Shown here piece after piece: positions 9,065-16,404 of a stretch of DNA of 64,000 nt; position 1 is the stretch's first letter; every line of letters begins with the position of its first letter. The notes under the pieces were generated by a model. It ran no database searches. It was not told the origin of the DNA and worked only from the letters and a program-made list of their open reading frames with translations. The stretch is from Oscillospiraceae bacterium (GTDB taxonomy: Bacteria > Bacillota > Clostridia > Oscillospirales > Oscillospiraceae), in the NCBI GenBank assembly GCA_020025595.1, contig JAHHRV010000002.1, positions 62,001 through 126,000 of the forward strand, given 5' to 3'. The position numbers were made by a program, and so were the translations under genes.

Positions 9065-9333
9065 CTCTTGCCACACTCCAATGAAATACTCTGAATCTGA
9101 CCGGATATAAACAACTGTTCCCGGTTCATACAGCAAAGCCGCAGGCCGTCTCCGCAAATCCGCACGGAACCGAAGGTAGCCCCCACACAGATCTCTTCCG
9201 TCCCGTAGGCCAGAATCCCACGATGGTTTTCTACCAAAACTCTCCGGCTGCCGACCATCTCCACCAGAGTCTGAACTGCCGCGGCGTTCCCCTGTTCCCG
9301 AATGGTATGTGCAATCTCCCTTACTGTTTTCAA
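9061..9333 (-). CDS. yqfC: Sporulation protein YqfC
   Basis: A 90-residue YqfC/YabP-type protein. The central pattern VENHRGILAYGTEEI followed by the strand region and LFISGQIQSISL matches the family. Starts: TTG at 9333 lies eight bases after AGGAGG; the GTG at 9342 is only one base after GGAGG, too close. It is translationally coupled to yqfD by a TTGA overlap. YabP/YqfC proteins act in the forespore-mother cell interface during sporulation. Confidence 0.82.
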   Translation of the reverse strand: MKTVREIAHTIREQGNAAAVQTLVEMVGSRRVLVENHRGILAYGTEEICVGATFGSVRICGDGLRLCCMNREQLFISGQIQSISLECGKS

Positions 9334-9353
9334 CGGCGACACCTCCTGTGCAA

Positions 9354-9399
9354 ATCCTATGCACTCAGGTGTGATGATTTACCAATTGGTGCATAGTTT
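9354..9399. promoter_or_regulatory. Possible divergent sigma-E-type promoters between yqfC and ylbJ
   Basis: The gap holds an inverted repeat CTATGCAC ... GTGCATAG. Each arm gives a CATANNNT box: CATAGTTT toward ylbJ (9392-9399) and CATAGGAT toward yqfC (minus strand, 9354-9361). About 12 bases upstream of each is an AT-rich ATGATT or AATCAT element. This resembles sigma-E -10 boxes and fits the sporulation genes on both sides. The predicted start sites fall almost on the ribosome sites, which weakens the call. Confidence 0.35.
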
Positions 9400-9416
9400 C
9401 TTGTGAGGTGAGTTTC

Positions 9417-10421
9417 GTGAGGAAGAAAATGATTCCCTGGTCGCTGGTTTTCAGCTGCGCTGCAATGGTGTGTCTGATTCTGGACAGCCGGTGCGCAGCT
9501 TCCGCTGCTGCCAATGCAATCAAGCAGTGCCTGTCAGCTGTGGTACCGTCTTTGTTCCCCTTATTCGTTATATCCAATTTTGCGATGCCTATGCTGGCAG
9601 AAATCCGTCTGCCGTGGCTATCCCGGTTCTGCAGGATTCCCCAGGGAGCCGAAAGCATATTTATGCTGGGTCTGCTGGGTGGATTTCCAATCGGCGCACA
9701 GTGCATCAGCCAGACGGGTTTGTCCAAAAAGGATGCTCAGAGGATGCTGGGCTTCTGCAACAACTGCGGCCCTGCCTTTATTTTCGGAATCCTGGGCAGC
9801 TTTTTTGGAAGCAGGATGATTCCACTTGTTCTGATGCTTATACAGGCAACCACCGCCCTGATCACTGCGTATCTGTGGCCCGGAAATTCTCAGCAGTCCC
9901 AACAGTTGCACCTGCGCAAACTCAGCATCTCTCAGGCCGTCCAGCAGGCAATCCACGCCATGGCAACGGTATGTGCGTGGATTATTCTGGGCAATGTGAT
10001 TCTGGCCTTTGCCCAGCGCTGGATGTTCCCGTTTCTCCCGGAGCTTCTGTGTGTGATTCTCTCCGGAATGCTGGAGCTGAGCAACGGATGTTTTCTTCTG
10101 CCGAAAATTGTGTCAGAAAATCTTCGTCTTATCGTTGCCGCAGGGTTTATCTGCTTTGGCGGCGTGTGTGTCCTGCTGCAGATTCGGGCAATTGTAGCCG
10201 CCCAGGAAATCAGTATGATTTCCTGCATCGGTCAGAAGCTCCTTCAGGCACTTCTGGGCGCAGTCATTGCTGCTGCGTACATCCGCTTCGGAATCTGTGC
10301 GTTGCCGATTGCCCCGATTGTCGCAGTCTCTGTAAAAAAAGAAGTGGAAAAGATTCTCGTTTTGTTGTATAATGTTCCAGACAAAGGGGGGATACCATAT
10401 GCTATTTCGCAGACGGATTGA
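9417..10421 (+). CDS. ylbJ: Sporulation integral membrane protein YlbJ
   Basis: A 334-residue polytopic membrane protein of the nucleoside-recognition (GATE) fold. The pattern VPSLFPLFVISNF, then GLLGGFPIGAQ, GFCNNCGPAFIFG and about eight hydrophobic segments match YlbJ. The start GTG at 9417 follows GAGGTGA by five bases; the earlier GTG at 9408 overlaps that ribosome site. It is divergent from yqfC and overlaps the next gene by 23 bases. In Bacillus, ylbJ is a sigma-E gene needed for heat-resistant spores. Confidence 0.87.
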   Translation: MRKKMIPWSLVFSCAAMVCLILDSRCAASAAANAIKQCLSAVVPSLFPLFVISNFAMPMLAEIRLPWLSRFCRIPQGAESIFMLGLLGGFPIGAQCISQTGLSKKDAQRMLGFCNNCGPAFIFGILGSFFGSRMIPLVLMLIQATTALITAYLWPGNSQQSQQLHLRKLSISQAVQQAIHAMATVCAWIILGNVILAFAQRWMFPFLPELLCVILSGMLELSNGCFLLPKIVSENLRLIVAAGFICFGGVCVLLQIRAIVAAQEISMISCIGQKLLQALLGAVIAAAYIRFGICALPIAPIVAVSVKKEVEKILVLLYNVPDKGGIPYAISQTD

Positions 10422-10608
10422 AAAGTCCTGCGAGTATTGTGCGCACGGCACAAAATGCAGCGAAGACCAGATGCTGTGCACCAAACGCGGAATTGTCAGC
10501 GTAACTTACGCTTGCCGAAAGTTCCTGTATGACCCCTTCAAGCGGGTTCCTGCCAAGCCTAAGGCCTTGGACTTTACAAAATACGATGAGGATGATTTTT
10601 CTCTGTGA
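10399..10608 (+). CDS. Small Cys-rich conserved protein (zinc-ribbon-like)
   Basis: 69 residues. ATG at 10399 after AAAGGGGGG. Four cysteines are spaced like a metal knuckle (CEYC near residue 10, then C...C), followed by KRGIVS, CRKFLYDP and a KRVPAKP tail ending in an acidic DDFSL. I recognise this as a type of small protein common in Clostridia, but I know no function. It overlaps the end of ylbJ by 23 bases and is followed by a terminator, so the two probably form one transcript. Confidence 0.75.
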   Translation: MLFRRRIEKSCEYCAHGTKCSEDQMLCTKRGIVSVTYACRKFLYDPFKRVPAKPKALDFTKYDEDDFSL

Positions 10609-10628
10609 TCATCATTTCGCTTGAATCC

Positions 10629-10661
10629 GGAGCAGTCTCTACCAAAAGACTGCTCTTTTTT
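10629..10661 (+). terminator. Rho-independent terminator after ylbJ operon
   Basis: Stem GAGCAGTCT (10630-10638) and AGACTGCTC (10647-10655) with TTTTTT after it. Confidence 0.9.
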
Positions 10662-10794
10662 ACATGAATCTGAAAAGTCAGAAATCGTAAAATCATCAAA
10701 TTCTGTTAACAAGCGATTGCAGATTTTGATGGTGCAAAGAGTGAATACAATAAAACGAACGATAGAAAGTAAATGTGTGGAGGCGAACTGGACG

Positions 10795-13700
10795 GTGGAT
10801 ACAAAAAAGCTGGACAAGTGGGCTGATTTGCTGCTGGATACAGGAAAGCGCAATAATCTAATCAATTTTAAGGATACGAGGACTTCAACCGCAGAGGTAC
10901 TGCTTCCTTCCTCCGATGCTCTGTTTGAGAAGATTGACGGATCGACTTCCTTGGAAGTGTTTGATCCAAAAATGATCGAAAGAGATGACGAGTCCGAGGA
11001 ATTTTCTGAGCCCGAACAACTGCAAATTGAGCCGCCGGAAGAGACGGATACTTTGAGCGGAAAGGCTGCTTTCTTAACCCAATACTCTGGAAAGATCAAA
11101 AAGCAGAATCAAATATTGCTTTATAATGCAGCAACAAATCCGCTTACAGCAGTGAAAAACATTGATAAAAAGGCGCGGGAATTCATTGAAGAAACCGGCG
11201 TCAATGTTGCCTATATGGCGTTTGGCTTTATCCACTGGAAAGAAAGCGATTCTTCAAGCTGTGATTTCCGTGCGCCCATTTTGCTTGTACCTATTCAGTT
11301 GGAGCAAGCATCCTCTGTGGAGCCGTATTTTATCAAATCGGCAGAGGATGACATCATCGTCAACCCAACATTTGCCTATAAGCTGGACGCAGAATACGGG
11401 GTAAAACTCCCCGAATATAACGATGAGGGACTGGCTGACTATCTGGAAAAGGTCAAGTGCCTTGTTGCAAAGCTGCAATGGACAGTCACTCCGGAATGCA
11501 AGATCGGCATTTTCTCGTTCCTTAAAATCAATATGTACCGGGACTTGAAGGACAATACGGCAGCGATTCTTGCAAACCGGAATGTCCGTCAACTTTTGGG
11601 TGAGCCAACTGACGCTGAGGAAATGAGTGGGGATGACGAAGTCGCTGCACCTGTTGCCGATCCTTTGATTGAACTGCATAGCGTGGTGGATGCAGACTCC
11701 AGCCAGATTGAAGCAATCGAAATGGCGAAGTCCGGAAAGAGCTTTGTTTTGCAGGGGCCTCCCGGAACCGGTAAAAGCCAGACGATCACCAACATTATTG
11801 CAGAATGCCTCAGCGACGGAAAAAAGGTTCTGTTCGTTTCCGAAAAGCTGGCAGCTCTGAATGTGGTTTATGACAAATTGAAGCACGCGGGACTTGCGGA
11901 GTTCTGCTTGCAGCTTCACAGCCATAAGGCAAATAAGAAAGATATTATTGCCGATATTTGCCACACACTTCGCACTGGGAAAAGTGTCGTTTCTTCCAAG
12001 GCCGACGCTGAAATCGCCATCAAAGAAAAAGCACAGCGCCAGTTGGACGACTATGCAGTTGAACTTCATAAGCAGCGGCCAGTCATTGATAAGAGCCTGT
12101 ACCAGCTGTATGAGGCTTACGCCGCATTTCGCTCTATGCCAGACATAGAATGGCCTGTTCCGCAGCTTTCTTCCAAGGGCGAGGCATATTTGGCAGAAAC
12201 CACTTCTCTTTTGGCGCAGTATGTAGATTATATTCCGTCCGTCGGATATGATTACAGGAAGAACCCCTGGTACGGCTATATCAATCAGGATACTTCGTAT
12301 CAGACAAAATCCCAGGTAAAAAGCGATTTTTCCGCCGCCGCTCAACTCTTGCAGGTATTAATTCCTTTGCAGCAGGAGATTTCCGAAAAGTATGGAATAC
12401 ACTGTTCCAGCATAGAGGATGCGCATAGCTGGAATACATTTTTCGGCTTCGCTGAAACATCCCAAATCATCACTCCGGCGCTCTTAGACAGAACTCATTT
12501 TGATTCGGTAAATTCCGCTCTGCATGAATTGCAGGCACAGAGTTCGGACATTCTCGCCTCCCGTTCGGTATTGAGTGCGGTGTTTGATGATGACATCTAC
12601 AAATTGGATGGCGCAGCATATCATAAACAGCTGACAAAGCAGTTCAGCGGAATGTTCTCCAGACTTTTCAATGCTGAATATAAGAAAATCGTCACTGACC
12701 TGCGCTTATGTAAGAAAGACGGAAAAAAGCCTTCTTATAGTGAAGCTGTCACGATGACAGAACGACTTTCCTATTATCAGCAAAAAAGCACGGAGTACGC
12801 TGAAGCGGAGGCTCCAATCAAATCATTTCTGGGAGCAGCCTATAAGGGTGTCGAAACGGAATGGAACTATGTTACAGAGCAAATGTCTGTATTGGAGACT
12901 ATATTCTCCAATGGCATTTCTTTTGGCGCGTTAGAGGGCTATTCTGACTTTGCCTCTGAGCGGGAAACGTTCGGAGACTATGCTCAAAAGTTCAATCAGG
13001 TCTTTTCGGTCTGTGATGATGAAATTCTTAAACGCATTGCAGGCTGCTTTGACAGTACAGTTCTGAATATCCAATCAGCTCCTTGTTCTTTGGTATCGAC
13101 GCGGTTGAATGACTGCCTGCGTGAAATGGACAAGCTGGACAACTGGTGCCATTTCAGAAGCCTGCTTTCCGAATTGGACGGCAAACAGGTCGTGCCTTAT
13201 ATAAATGCTGCCATCGGTCAGAATGTCGAACCGAAACATCTTGTCGGCGCATTTCAAAAGCAATTCTATTACCAGTGGATTGATTCGATTTTGTCAGGAA
13301 CACCGGTTTTGTCTGCCTTCAATCGGATTTCTCAGGATAAAGCAATCCGTACATTTTCCGAGAAAGATACCGAGCAGTTTGAAATCAACAAAGCAAAGAT
13401 TCGCGCAGAGCTTTCCTCCAAGCGCCCGTCGCTTGATATGATTGCTTCGGGAAGCGCACTGGCTATTCTGCTCCGTGAAGGAGAGAAAAAGCGGAAGCAG
13501 AAGAGCATTCGTTCTTTGCTCGCCGAAACCGGTGAACTTGTCCAGCGGATCAAACCGTGCTTCCTGATGTCTCCGTTAAGTGTCAGCACCTTCCTTGCAC
13601 CGGACTCCGTTCACTTTGATGTGGTCGTGTTCGATGAGGCGTCGCAGATTTTCCCGCAGGATGCGATTGGCGCAATCTACCGTGCCAAGCAGTTGATCGT

Positions 13701-15426
13701 TGTGGGCGATTCCAAGCAGATGCCGCCCAGTAACTTCTTCAACGCCTCCATCGAAGCTGAGGACAACGACGAAGAAACCGGAGATATAACAGACTTTGAA
13801 TCCATTCTGGATTTGTGTTCGACATCCATGCAGCAGCTTCGCTTGCGCTGGCATTATCGCAGCCGTTACGAACAGCTTATCACATTCTCCAACAAAAACT
13901 TCTATGACAGTGATCTTGTGACTTTCCCATCCTCCAAGGCCGATGCACCGGGAATCGGCGTGGACTATTACCATGTGGACGGCATCTTTGACCGCAAGGC
14001 ACACACCAACCGGAAGGAAGCGGAGTTCATCGTTGACCTGATTTATCAGAACATCGACAAATACCCGAATCGGAGTCTTGGTGTCGTTGCGTTCAGTGTT
14101 GCCCAGCAGGATTTGATCGACAAACTGCTTGCCAAGCGGCGGCAGAGCACACCGGAGAAAGAGTTCTTCTTCAAGAATGATGGCAATGAGCCATTCTTTA
14201 TCAAGAATCTTGAAACAGTACAGGGTGATGAGCGAGACACCATCATATTCAGCATTGCCTACGGCATCGACGCACAGGGACGCCTGCTGCATAATTTCGG
14301 TCCGCTGAATCGCGTGGGTGGTGAGCGGAGATTGAATGTTGCTGTCACCCGTGCAAAATACAATGTCCAGCTGGTTTCCTCCATGCACTATACGGATATT
14401 GATTTGAAGCGTACATCCGCAGAAGGTGCAAAGCTGCTTCGGGAATATCTTGATTATGCAGAAAATGGGGACATCGCACTGGAGCGTGCTGTTAGTGTCA
14501 GGCCGTTCGAGCAATTCGATTCTGATTTTGAACTGGAGGTATGCGACTTCCTTCGCTCCAATGGATTTTCTGTAGATACGCAAGTCGGTTGCTCTGGTTT
14601 CCGGATTGATCTCGGTTTGAAGCTGCCTGATAGTTCCGATTATGTTCTTGCCATTGAATGTGATGGAGCGACCTATCATTCTTCCAAAAATGCTCGTGAC
14701 CGAGATCGGTTGCGGCAAGAAATCCTGGAACGCATGGGCTGGAAATTTTACCGCATCTGGTCTACGGATTGGTTCAGGAACAAATCGGTTGAACAACTCC
14801 GTCTTTTAGAGGCGGCTGCTGACGCAGTCAGGAATCCCATGAGAACGGAAACGAAACCAACGGACAGCCATCCGACAGAAACATTTGAAGAGATTGCTTC
14901 TGAAAAGCATTTTGAATTTCCGGCATATAAAGCGGCCGATATCCATAAGTTAAGCAGTCAGTATCTGCCTCATGATTTCAAGGGTATGGTGAAAGCGATT
15001 TTGGAAGTTGAAGCTCCACTTTCGGAGGATTTGCTTCTGAAGCGCATTGCCTGGTGCTTTGGTCGGGAAAAGGTCACGAGCGTCGTAAAGCGCGACTATG
15101 AGCAGCAGATGTATGGATACCAGCGTTATGGCATCACCCGCAGAAATGATTTCCTGTATCTGGATAGTGGGAAAGAGATTTACTTTCGAGGGCCAGGTGA
15201 TATCGAACGCGATATTAAGCAGATTGCTCCGGAAGAATTGGCAGCAGGAATGTTTGAAATTCTCAAGCAAAATGTGACTGTCGACAAGAACGGTCTGTAT
15301 CGCTCTCTGGCAGCACAATGCGGAGTATCCCGTGTTGGTAAAGCAATCAATGAAGCTATGGATGCTGCACTGTACATTCTGAAAGACCGTATCATTGTAG
15401 AGGATGAGCAGATTTCTCTCAAATAA
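10795..15426 (+). CDS. Large SF1 helicase with DUF4011, Vsr/DUF559-like nuclease and DUF3320 regions
   Basis: About 1543 residues. The N-terminal DUF4011-like segment (LLDTGKRNNLINFKD) leads to Walker A GPPGTGKSQT near residue 321. A long helical insertion follows, then Walker B VVFDEASQIF near 945, VQGDERD near 1142 and NVAVTRAK near 1180: an SF1 (Upf1/Dna2-like) helicase. Next comes a Vsr/DUF559-like nuclease (about 1242-1335; FRIDLGL, AIECDGATYH, R.R...L...GW...RIW), then a C-terminal DUF3320-like module. Start: GTG at 10795 lies 11 bases after GGAGG; an ATG at 10729 has no ribosome site, and the frame upstream of that runs into the terminator. Such proteins are common in defence islands and probably act on foreign DNA or RNA; that role is inference. 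The DNA looks AT-richer than its neighbours. Confidence 0.85.
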   Translation: MDTKKLDKWADLLLDTGKRNNLINFKDTRTSTAEVLLPSSDALFEKIDGSTSLEVFDPKMIERDDESEEFSEPEQLQIEPPEETDTLSGKAAFLTQYSGKIKKQNQILLYNAATNPLTAVKNIDKKAREFIEETGVNVAYMAFGFIHWKESDSSSCDFRAPILLVPIQLEQASSVEPYFIKSAEDDIIVNPTFAYKLDAEYGVKLPEYNDEGLADYLEKVKCLVAKLQWTVTPECKIGIFSFLKINMYRDLKDNTAAILANRNVRQLLGEPTDAEEMSGDDEVAAPVADPLIELHSVVDADSSQIEAIEMAKSGKSFVLQGPPGTGKSQTITNIIAECLSDGKKVLFVSEKLAALNVVYDKLKHAGLAEFCLQLHSHKANKKDIIADICHTLRTGKSVVSSKADAEIAIKEKAQRQLDDYAVELHKQRPVIDKSLYQLYEAYAAFRSMPDIEWPVPQLSSKGEAYLAETTSLLAQYVDYIPSVGYDYRKNPWYGYINQDTSYQTKSQVKSDFSAAAQLLQVLIPLQQEISEKYGIHCSSIEDAHSWNTFFGFAETSQIITPALLDRTHFDSVNSALHELQAQSSDILASRSVLSAVFDDDIYKLDGAAYHKQLTKQFSGMFSRLFNAEYKKIVTDLRLCKKDGKKPSYSEAVTMTERLSYYQQKSTEYAEAEAPIKSFLGAAYKGVETEWNYVTEQMSVLETIFSNGISFGALEGYSDFASERETFGDYAQKFNQVFSVCDDEILKRIAGCFDSTVLNIQSAPCSLVSTRLNDCLREMDKLDNWCHFRSLLSELDGKQVVPYINAAIGQNVEPKHLVGAFQKQFYYQWIDSILSGTPVLSAFNRISQDKAIRTFSEKDTEQFEINKAKIRAELSSKRPSLDMIASGSALAILLREGEKKRKQKSIRSLLAETGELVQRIKPCFLMSPLSVSTFLAPDSVHFDVVVFDEASQIFPQDAIGAIYRAKQLIVVGDSKQMPPSNFFNASIEAEDNDEETGDITDFESILDLCSTSMQQLRLRWHYRSRYEQLITFSNKNFYDSDLVTFPSSKADAPGIGVDYYHVDGIFDRKAHTNRKEAEFIVDLIYQNIDKYPNRSLGVVAFSVAQQDLIDKLLAKRRQSTPEKEFFFKNDGNEPFFIKNLETVQGDERDTIIFSIAYGIDAQGRLLHNFGPLNRVGGERRLNVAVTRAKYNVQLVSSMHYTDIDLKRTSAEGAKLLREYLDYAENGDIALERAVSVRPFEQFDSDFELEVCDFLRSNGFSVDTQVGCSGFRIDLGLKLPDSSDYVLAIECDGATYHSSKNARDRDRLRQEILERMGWKFYRIWSTDWFRNKSVEQLRLLEAAADAVRNPMRTETKPTDSHPTETFEEIASEKHFEFPAYKAADIHKLSSQYLPHDFKGMVKAILEVEAPLSEDLLLKRIAWCFGREKVTSVVKRDYEQQMYGYQRYGITRRNDFLYLDSGKEIYFRGPGDIERDIKQIAPEELAAGMFEILKQNVTVDKNGLYRSLAAQCGVSRVGKAINEAMDAALYILKDRIIVEDEQISLK

Positions 15427-15490
15427 CTTCTTGGTAACAAGGGCACACTTCTATACAGGCGAAAGCCTTGTATGTGTGCTCTGCAAGGCA

Positions 15491-15523
15491 GACAGCCCGG
15501 ACACACGAATGTCCGGGCTGTCT
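15491..15523 (+). terminator. Strong hairpin after the helicase gene
   Basis: A 13-base perfect stem GACAGCCCGGACA/TGTCCGGGCTGTC (15491-15503, 15510-15522), with only a weak T-rich tail. A weaker hairpin (TACAGGC/GCCTTGTA) precedes it at about 15453-15470. It probably ends the helicase transcript. Confidence 0.65.
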
Positions 15524-15762
15524 TGCGTTATTTCCCGCACGAGAGGCTGCACCCCTTGAGCCGCCGTACGGCTGTTCTCTGCAACGCCAAGTTTGCGGAA
15601 AAAGGGTTTGGACTGCCGAGTCAAGTACTGCAGCTATGAGCGTATAAGCGCAGTGAGGGAATCAAAGCCCCAAGCCCATAACCCGCTGATCCCTGTACAC
15701 GAACACCGCATCCCGTTTTTAAGCATCCATGAATTTCTCAGAAAGTAAGCACATTTAAGCAA
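15524..15762. other. Non-coding stretch with no recognisable feature
   Basis: About 240 bases between the helicase hairpin and the engB terminator. No open frame with a ribosome site, no tRNA and no complete inverted repeat was seen. It is GC-rich in the first half and looks like relict DNA, possibly left by the event that brought in the helicase. I cannot assign it. Confidence 0.5.
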
Positions 15763-15806
15763 TAAAAATACCGAAGATTGCTGTAAAAGCCGTCTTCGGT
15801 ATTTCT
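15763..15806. terminator. Bidirectional terminator beyond engB
   Basis: Stem AATACCGAAGA (15767-15777) and TCTTCGGTATT (15793-15803), with A-rich and T-rich flanks on either side. It ends the lon-engB transcript on the minus strand. Confidence 0.85.
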
Positions 15807-15808
15807 TT

Positions 15809-16396
15809 TTAGTTTGTTTTTACCGCATCAATGATAATCTTGACCAGCTCGTCACGACCTGTTCCCTTCTCTGCGGAGAACGGAATCAGCACGCACTCCT
15901 CAGGAAGCTCCAGATCTTCCCGGATGGTTGCCAGATTCTTCTGAATCTCGCTCTTCTTGAGCTTGTCCATCTTATTGGCAACCACCACAAAGGGGCAGCC
16001 TGTCTGGATGAAGCAGTCAGCCATGATGATATCATTATTGGTGGGAGCATGCCGTGCATCCACGATCATAATTCCCAATGTGATACGATTAGAAGCAAAA
16101 TAAGCCTCCATCAGTCTTCCCCAGCGCTCTTTTTCTGCCATGGGCACCTTTGCATAACCGTAGCCGGGCAGATCCACAAAGTAGCACTTCTGGTCCACAT
16201 TAAAATAGTTGGCGTGGGTGGTTTTTCCCGGAGCCTCACCCACACGGGCGAAGTTCTTACGCTGTAAAATGCGATTGATCACACTGGATTTTCCCACATT
16301 GGACTTGCCTGCAAATGCGATTTCAGGCATGGATGCAGGAGGCAGTCCCTCGATGGTTGCGGCGGATTTTACAAATTCCACTTTTTGAAAATTCAT
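15809..16396 (-). CDS. engB: Ribosome biogenesis GTPase EngB (YsxC)
   Basis: A 195-residue single-domain GTPase of 50S assembly. G1 is AGKSNVGKSS near residue 30, G3 is DLPGYGYAKV and G4 is NKMDK. It lies eight bases after lon, the same order as lonA-ysxC in Bacillus. Confidence 0.96.
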   Translation of the reverse strand: MNFQKVEFVKSAATIEGLPPASMPEIAFAGKSNVGKSSVINRILQRKNFARVGEAPGKTTHANYFNVDQKCYFVDLPGYGYAKVPMAEKERWGRLMEAYFASNRITLGIMIVDARHAPTNNDIIMADCFIQTGCPFVVVANKMDKLKKSEIQKNLATIREDLELPEECVLIPFSAEKGTGRDELVKIIIDAVKTN

Positions 16397-16404
16397 AACT
16401 TACC

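Noticed and set aside
9065..9364. N-terminal extension of yqfD by 100 codons
   Set aside because: It is yqfC read in another frame and does not match the YqfD family, which has about 400 residues.
10621..10794. Start of the helicase frame at 10621 (TTG) or 10729 (ATG)
   Set aside because: The first lies inside the upstream terminator and neither has a ribosome site; GTG at 10795 is better supported, though not proven.
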